This document shows, piece after piece, positions 58,462 through 64,000 of a stretch of 64,000 nucleotides of DNA. The notes beneath the pieces are model-generated. The model had not been told where the DNA came from, ran no database searches, and worked only from the letters and a program-made list of their open reading frames with translations. The translations under genes and the position numbers were made by a program. Numbering within the stretch: position 1 is the stretch's first letter; every line of letters begins with the position of its first letter. Source of the DNA: Pestalotiopsis fici W106-1 (lineage: Eukaryota; Ascomycota; Sordariomycetes; Amphisphaeriales; Sporocadaceae); the NCBI RefSeq assembly GCF_000516985.1, contig NW_006917092.1, forward strand, positions 760,619 through 824,618, in the 5' to 3' direction.

Positions 58462-60642
58462 TTATACGTCATCCATCTGTGTCCTTATCAAAGTCTGTCC
58501 CCGACTCGTTGGCACGTCCAACTTGGTCGAACCCTCGATTTCGTGAGATGCAGCATCTTGATTGTCGGAAACTCCGTCCAACGGCCTGTCCCAAGCCAGG
58601 TGATGTTGACGCATGATTTCCTTGGCACTTTCCGGACCCTTGACAAACGCATCCACGGCGGGATCAGGAAATATCCAGTGCAGCAGTGCGAAACACCCAG
58701 CGCTCGAAAGAAAGCCGTAAAGATAGTTGATGTAGTATAGCTCAATAGCTCCATCGGGGACGCTGATTGATGTATTGATGGAAGCAATGAACCCGGGGAG
58801 ACATGGGGTTACGCCGACGACCCACTGTTTGGATCGACTATTAGTAGCGGTTCGAGGATTCAAGATTCGGTATCGCGAGGAAAAGAAAGCAAGAAAAAAA
58901 GGTGGAAACTCACTGCCACGGGTGCACGCCAATTGATGCCTGCCTTGAACCAGTAGATCCCGTCAGAGTCACCACGGTACATGTCATCCGTCCGTAGCTT
59001 TTGCTTGTAAACGATCAGGTAGCTAGCAGCCATCATGCCAGTCATTGGTGCCAGGAAGACTCCATAGCCAGAAAGGACCGAGAGGAACGTTGTCGCCGTA
59101 TTCACAAGCCGCCATGGGTTGACGACCGGGCTCAAGATTGCCGTGATATATGCGCCTCTGCGAATATTGATAAACTTGGGAAATAGTGCCGAAAGGTCGA
59201 TGCCGCCGGCCAGCGCATTGCCGGCAATGTTGCTGGCCATTTGGGCAATAGTCAGGGCCAGACCGGCAAAGAAGACGGCCGCGCGTGTGCCCGCGCTGGG
59301 ATCCTTTTGGAGCAAGCTGGCCAACAAGGTTGGGGGGTTCCAAACCGCCTCGCCGCCCAGGCGATTTTGCGTGGCAGCAGTGACCAAGATGCCCAAAACC
59401 GACGCAAAGATACTATAAAGCGGAAAGGCAAAGGCCTGGCCCCAAATAGCGTGCGCGGGTCGCTGTGCAAAACGAGCAAAGTCGTTTTGGTTGAGAATGC
59501 CCGCCGCAATCGACCCGATGGTAGTCATGACACCCCAAATCATGAGCCATGCAACGCTATAAGGTCCCTGGGTTTGAGGAAGCTCACTACCAGAACCTAT
59601 AGTGGAGCCGAAACCTTCTGGGCCCATGGTCGCCAGTGCCCAAATGAGCAATATGACGAAGAACCCCATGGTGATGATGCTAGAAATGTTGAACCACTTT
59701 TGAATCCGGTGAGGACGAATCCATAGGAACGGAAGTATGACGACGGAGAAGATGACATAGGACACAAATTGCGCCGAGGTCATGCCTGTTTCTGCCGGAA
59801 TGGTGTTTGGAATATGATCCTCGAGGTTCGGATCCCAGGAGAGCAGCATGCAGTAAATGCATTCGCCGCCAATCCAGGCCTGAAAGGCATACCTATTGAG
59901 ACATGGTCAGCTCTGGACTGCGTGCGAGACTTGGTGCCATGGACATCTCTGAGAGTGGGTATACCAACCAAACTGGAGACACCTATTAGTATGCTATTCA
60001 AAAGTAAACATATCCAATGACACTCACTGAAAGAGAGAAAGACTCTGTTCCATATAACGAATTGAGATCCCCACACGCCCCAAACCGTCCTGCTGTATAC
60101 CGAAAATCCAACTAGGTTGCCATTAGCGACATTTGGAATGGCGGAATTGGAGTATGCCAAACTCACTATTATAGTGGGCGCCGGCCAGCGAACTGACTAA
60201 GAGTGCGGCGGTTGCAATCAAATTTCCCACGACAATGGCTAATAAACATACATGTATTAATACCTACTATCGCCCGAATCGCATCAGTGCATCTCACTTA
60301 CAAATTGTAGCTTGCCACCAGGTAAGGCCCAGGGGAATAAGGGCGCTGCCAGTGAGGTAGGTTGCAATACTGCAATTGATCAAAAGCCCTGGCCCACAAC
60401 ATCTAGTCAGCATAAGACCGCCCAGAAGCAAAGTCTTCTCTCCAGGAAAAGGTGCGTACAAAAATTGTTGAAGGCTAGAAAGTTCCACGTGTGGTGTTCC
60501 AAGTCGAGGGGCCGAATATCTTCGTTCTACAGGGCTCAACTGTCAGTAAAACGACATGTTTTCCACTTGCCGACCCGCATTCAGAACATACAATCCACCT
60601 GGACCCATGGTCCAATCGCATTCGACTCCAGAGTGTCGACAT
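58462..60642 (-). CDS. NCS1-family permease (nucleobase/hydantoin/allantoin type)
   Basis: Exons are 60592-60642, 60460-60536, 60303-60388, 60167-60238, 60028-60111, a proposed microexon 59969-59972, 58914-59892 and 58462-58824, encoding 571 aa. The joined N-terminus reads SRWINEDIRPLDLEHHTW then FLAFNNFWLLINCSIATYL and LGLTWWQATI, the NCS1 entry sequence. Next come GAHYNIGFSVYSRTVWGVWG, IWYAFQAWIGGEC, and ILNQNDFARFA in a later helix. Twelve helices are expected. NCS1 carriers import uracil, allantoin, hydantoins or purines with protons or sodium at the plasma membrane. Without the 4-nt exon the frame breaks exactly at the conserved W-Y. The divergent neighbour is a hydantoinase/oxoprolinase, which favours a cyclic amide or imide substrate. 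Confidence 0.87.
59969..59972 (-). other. Proposed 4-nt microexon (TTTG) of the NCS1 permease
   Basis: It is flanked by a 55-nt intron (donor GTGAGT, branch TACTAAT, acceptor CTCCAG) and a 76-nt intron (donor GTTGGT, branch GCTGACC, acceptor CAATAG). Including these four bases turns FLSF-frameshift into FLSFIWYAFQAW and makes the whole CDS divisible by three. Confidence 0.5.
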
Positions 60643-60799
60643 TGTGTTGGCAGAACCTTGCTTATGAGGAAGAAAATTGTGCAGATGACTGCATTGGATG
60701 TGGTTTTCATTTCTGCAACAAATGTCAGCTGCTGGGTGCGACGAACCCGGAGTATTTCAGATCACGGCAGTGGATGTTGAGAGACATTCCATTGGTTGT

Positions 60800-60805
60800 G
60801 TTATC
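60800..60805 (-). promoter_or_regulatory. GATA-factor site (AGATAA)
   Basis: HGATAR match in the divergent promoter, 63 bp from the second copy at 60863-60868. A six-base match alone is weak; the pair and the gene context give it value. Confidence 0.4.
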
Positions 60806-60862
60806 TCGGGGTGCTATCAGCGCAGCAGGGGTTGCAGGTGGGGATGAGATTGTCGGCCAACT

Positions 60863-60868
60863 TTATCT
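60863..60868 (-). promoter_or_regulatory. GATA-factor site (AGATAA)
   Basis: Second HGATAR match in the same orientation as the first, about 205 bp upstream of the hydantoinase start. Confidence 0.4.
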
Positions 60869-61072
60869 ACCGTCGGCCTATTTCCTATCCACAATGACTA
60901 CGTCGAATAGAGTTGCAAATCTAATCCAGTATCTGATTGGTTATAATATCTAGATGGTGTTCAACTTGATCATGGTGAAGAAGAGAACTTGATATAAGAC
61001 GAAGCGTGTTTCGCAGTCATATTCTAGACATGACCAACCGTAGGCACTGACGCCGCTTCCCCATCAGCCATC

Positions 61073-64000
61073 ATGTCTCTTTACAGAATCGGTGTCGATG
61101 TCGGCGGCACTAATACTGATGCTGCCATCTTGGACATAACAGCAGCCCATACTCCGGAGAGGGGTGTGCTAGCCTCGCATAAAGCCGCCACGACCGAGGA
61201 CATTACGAGTGGCATCGAGGCCGCCATCCGTGCGGTGCTGTCTCAGTCTCAAGTCGATCAGCGCCGCATCCTCAGTGTCACGATTGGCACCACGCACTTC
61301 ATCAATGCTTTGGTTGAAGCAGACGCCCGGAGGCTCGACCGGGTTGCAGTAGTCCGACTTTGTGGCCCTTTTACCCGCCAGCTGCCCCCGTACTCCGACT
61401 TCCCGGTCGGCTTGCGCCGCATCTTGGATGGGGGCGCATACTACTTGGACGGTGGCTTTGAAGTGGACGGCCGCGAGATCTTGCCGCTCAACCCCGAGCA
61501 AATCAAGGCCGCCGCAAAGGACATTGTCAAGTCCGGCGTATTGTCTGTGGCACTGGTGGGCGTTTTCTCACCGCTTGATCACCAAGGCCTGCAAGAGGAG
61601 ACGTGCCGAAAGATCATGCTAGAAGAAGCGCCAGAGCTGCGCATCGTGTGCTCGCGCGACATTGGCCCAACAGGGCTGCTTGAGAGGGAAAATGCCACCA
61701 TATTGAACGCCTCAATCTTGCGGACGGGCTCTCGGGTCACCAATGGCTTTAAGCGCGCCATGGCACGCCTCAATCTTTCTTGCGCTCTATATCTATCACA
61801 AAACGATGGTACCCTCATCGACGCCGACTCGGCGGCCAAGTTCCCAATCAAGACCTTTGCCAGTGGACCCACCAACAGCATGACTGGCGCTGCCTTTCTG
61901 GCAGGTATGAACCAGCAGACACAGCCCAAGTCGGTAACTGCAGAATCTGGAGCGGGTAATGAAGTTTTACCTCAGATACTTGTCGTTGATATTGGAGGTA
62001 CAACAACAGACGTCTGCGCCCTCTTGCCCAGCGGACTGCCCCGGCAAGCTCCTGGCTTCGTAGAGGTTGGCGGCGTCCGCACCGCTTTCTCCATGCCAGA
62101 GGTTGTCTCCATCGGTCTGGGTGGTGGCAGCAAGGTTGACCTGCGCGAAAAAGATGTCACTGTAGGTCCCGGGTCGGTCGGACACCGGATTCAGGAAGAG
62201 GCAAAAATATTTGGAGGTTCAACGGTGACAGCCACAGATATCATCGTCGCCATGGGCAAAGCTCAACTCGGCGACCCAAGCCTGGTTCAAGACATTGCGT
62301 CCAGTACGGTCGATGGCGCATATCAAAGCATCAAAAAGGGTTTAGAGAGCGTGATTGAGAAAATGCGCGTATCTTCAGCGCCAGTGCATATTCTCCTCGT
62401 GGGCGGTGGTTCCCTGCTCGTCACGGGCGACTTGGATGGGGTAGAAAAGTGCATCCGCCCAATCCACCAAGGCGCAGCCAATGCAGTAGGCGCTGCCATT
62501 GCCAAGGTTTCGGGAGAAGTCGACACGATCGAGCTTGTAGGTGGCAAGGACGAAAAGGCCATTGTGGACAAGGTGCGACAACAAGCCATTGACGAGGCCA
62601 TGGCCAAGGGGGCGAGACGCGATGATGTCGAGGTTGTCGAGATCATCAAGACGCCACTTCAATATGTGACCAATGGTGCCATGCGAATTCAAGTCCGCGC
62701 AATTGGGTCCTTGGCCATTCCAGATACACTCCCGTCGCTTCTACCTACCTCGACTCTGGTCAATGGCGCAGAAAACGATGAAGAAGACTCGAGTCCAAAG
62801 ATTAGTGTCCCAGATGCTCTGGAGCCCACCATCAAACCTTCTCTCAAGGTAGATCTTGCTACATACCGCCCAGATGTCCGCAATGGAATTTGGTATATAT
62901 CCGAGGTTGACCTGGAAATGATCTCTACCGGTTGCGGCATCCTTGGTACCGGCGGCGGTGGGCCTACCCACCACGAGTTTTTGAAGAGCCTCAGTACTTT
63001 GCGCACGACTAGCGCAGGCAAGATGAGGGTTATATCTCCAAAATCACTCAAGGATACAGATATTGTCAGTTTCGGGTCGTGGTACGGCAGCCCGAGCGTG
63101 ATCAATGAGCGTATCGCAGGAGGCGGCGAGATCATTGGTGGTATCAAAGCCGCCAACAAGATACTTGGCAACGAAAGTTTTGATGCACTCTTGTTGGATG
63201 AAATGTATGTTTACAATTTGCATTTTCGATGATGGATGAAGGCTGACAATCGTCACAGCGGCGGCGGTAATGGACTGAGCATTTTCCCTCCGGCCGTGCA
63301 CTTTGACGTTCCCATTGTGGACGGTGATGCCATGGGAAGAGCCTATCCAACCATGTACCATGGTAAGTTGATTATCATCCCATGCCCTCCAAACAGACTG
63401 GAATATTAACGTTCATTTTTCAGCGACATTCAGTGTCTATGGACACAGCATGACTCCTTGCGTTCTCTCAGACGCCCGTGGTAACGTATCAGCAGTCATG
63501 GTAAGTATTCCCAAGTCTGATGTAGATTATCCGTGAAAGAGTTCCCAAACTGACTAGTCTAGCATGCGGACACACCCACACGGCTCGAAAGCATACTGCG
63601 CACTACGGCAATCGAGCTCGGCCTGGGCTGTGCTGTATGTGCGAATCCTCTTGCCGGCTCCGTCATCAAGGAATATGGAGTACCGAATACGCTGTCGCAA
63701 GCTTGGTTCCTAGGCAAAGCTGTACATCTTGCCCGAAGGCAAAAGGTGGACCATGTCGATGCTATCGTGAGTTGGAATTCCTTGGCAACTTTGAAATTCA
63801 TGGCTAACAATCAAAATCAGTTTGCTGAGACCCCGGGAAAGCTACTTTACCGTGGAAAGATTGTGGACGTGCAGCGGTACATTGGAGGAGGCTACACGAT
63901 GGGAGTCGTTGTTATAGCGCCCGCAGAGGACGAAGACGTGAAGCGTCACGGGAAAGTACAGCCAATGCGGGATCACCACATGAGGATTCCGTTCCAAAAC
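61073..64000 (+). CDS. Hydantoinase/oxoprolinase-DUF917 fusion enzyme (partial, 3' end outside window)
   Basis: Exons are 61073-63204, 63259-63362, 63424-63500, 63563-63766 and 63821 to beyond the window end; 899 codons are present. The N-terminal hydantoinase A/oxoprolinase region has two ASKHA-type phosphate loops, GVDVGGTNTDAAIL (about residue 7) and VVDIGGTTTDVCALL (about 304), plus VTIGTTHFINAL and FASGPTNSMTGA. A DUF917-type domain begins near residue 615 (DLEMISTGCGILGTGGGGPTH) and continues through GGGNGLSIFPPAVHFDVP and SVYGHSMTPCVLSD. This fusion is known in fungi. It should hydrolyse a cyclic amide (hydantoin or oxoproline-like) with ATP in the cytosol. Divergent pairing with an NCS1 permease supports a catabolic role. 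The truncation is only due to the window edge. Confidence 0.92.

Larger units (their letters stand above)
60643..61072. promoter_or_regulatory. Divergent permease/hydantoinase promoter
   Basis: This 430-bp shared promoter contains two TTATCT boxes (60800-60805 and 60863-60868), which read AGATAA on the minus strand and fit the HGATAR consensus of AreA-type GATA nitrogen regulators. Co-regulation of uptake and catabolism is inferred. Confidence 0.5.

Noticed and set aside
60294..60539. Continuous minus frame as a single permease exon
   Set aside because: It reads partly through two introns; splicing at 60389-60459 and 60537-60591 gives the conserved NEDIRPLDLEHHTW and FWLLINCSIATYL sequence instead.
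60312..60953. 213-codon plus frame across the permease 5' exons and divergent promoter
   Set aside because: Antisense to exons whose joined product is a clear NCS1 N-terminus.

Overview
The window reads as nuclear DNA of a filamentous ascomycete (Pezizomycotina, most likely a Sordariomycete, perhaps Hypocreales). The evidence is the dense 50-80 bp introns with GTRNGT donors, CTAAC/CTGAC-like branch points and YAG acceptors, together with fungal-only families: CBP4, a New1/Elf1 ABCF ATPase, Clr5-domain, FTA2-like, GLEYA, DUF3237 and Zn2Cys6 proteins. No tRNA, rRNA, CRISPR array or intact transposon was found. Exon structures were worked out by hand. Apart from the partial last gene, each proposed CDS has a length divisible by three. 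No gene model was checked against RNA or a database.

Layout: 0.6-1.5 kb, a single-pass membrane protein (+). 2.3-4.1 kb, a cytochrome P450 (-). 5.0-7.2 kb, a Clr5-TPR protein (-) with an unusual six-copy 13-bp motif cluster upstream. 9.2-11.6 kb, the mitochondrial assembly factor CBP4 (+) and a SET-domain methyltransferase (+). 11.9-14.1 kb, a six-exon sugar transporter (-). 15.0-20.1 kb, a single-exon 1694-aa conserved-type protein with an RGG box (-). 21.0-24.4 kb, the New1/Elf1 ribosome-associated ATPase (-). 25.3-27.4 kb, a transcription-factor-like protein without a zinc cluster (-). A gene-poor stretch follows, then a small unknown gene (31.4-32.5 kb, -), an MFS transporter (34.9-36.7 kb, -), a predicted N-myristoylated coiled-coil protein (38.0-38.7 kb, -) and a six-exon DUF3237 protein (39.4-40.6 kb, -). 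42.9-48.0 kb holds a small coiled-coil protein, a DHA1-type MFS transporter and an FTA2-like kinase-fold protein (all +).

48.0-53.8 kb is an AT-richer island with two unrecognised, apparently paralogous genes that share promoter sequence and repeat modules. At 53.8-55.3 kb there is a secreted GLEYA adhesin (+).

The right end (55.5-64.0 kb) looks like a small catabolic cluster: a Zn2Cys6 activator (-), an NCS1-family nucleobase/hydantoin-type permease (-) and, divergently, a hydantoinase/oxoprolinase-DUF917 fusion enzyme (+) that runs off the window. The 430-bp divergent promoter contains two GATA-factor (AGATAA) sites, so uptake and ring opening of a cyclic amide, such as a hydantoin or 5-oxoproline-like compound, as a nitrogen source is a reasonable inference. 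The permease appears to need a 4-nt microexon.
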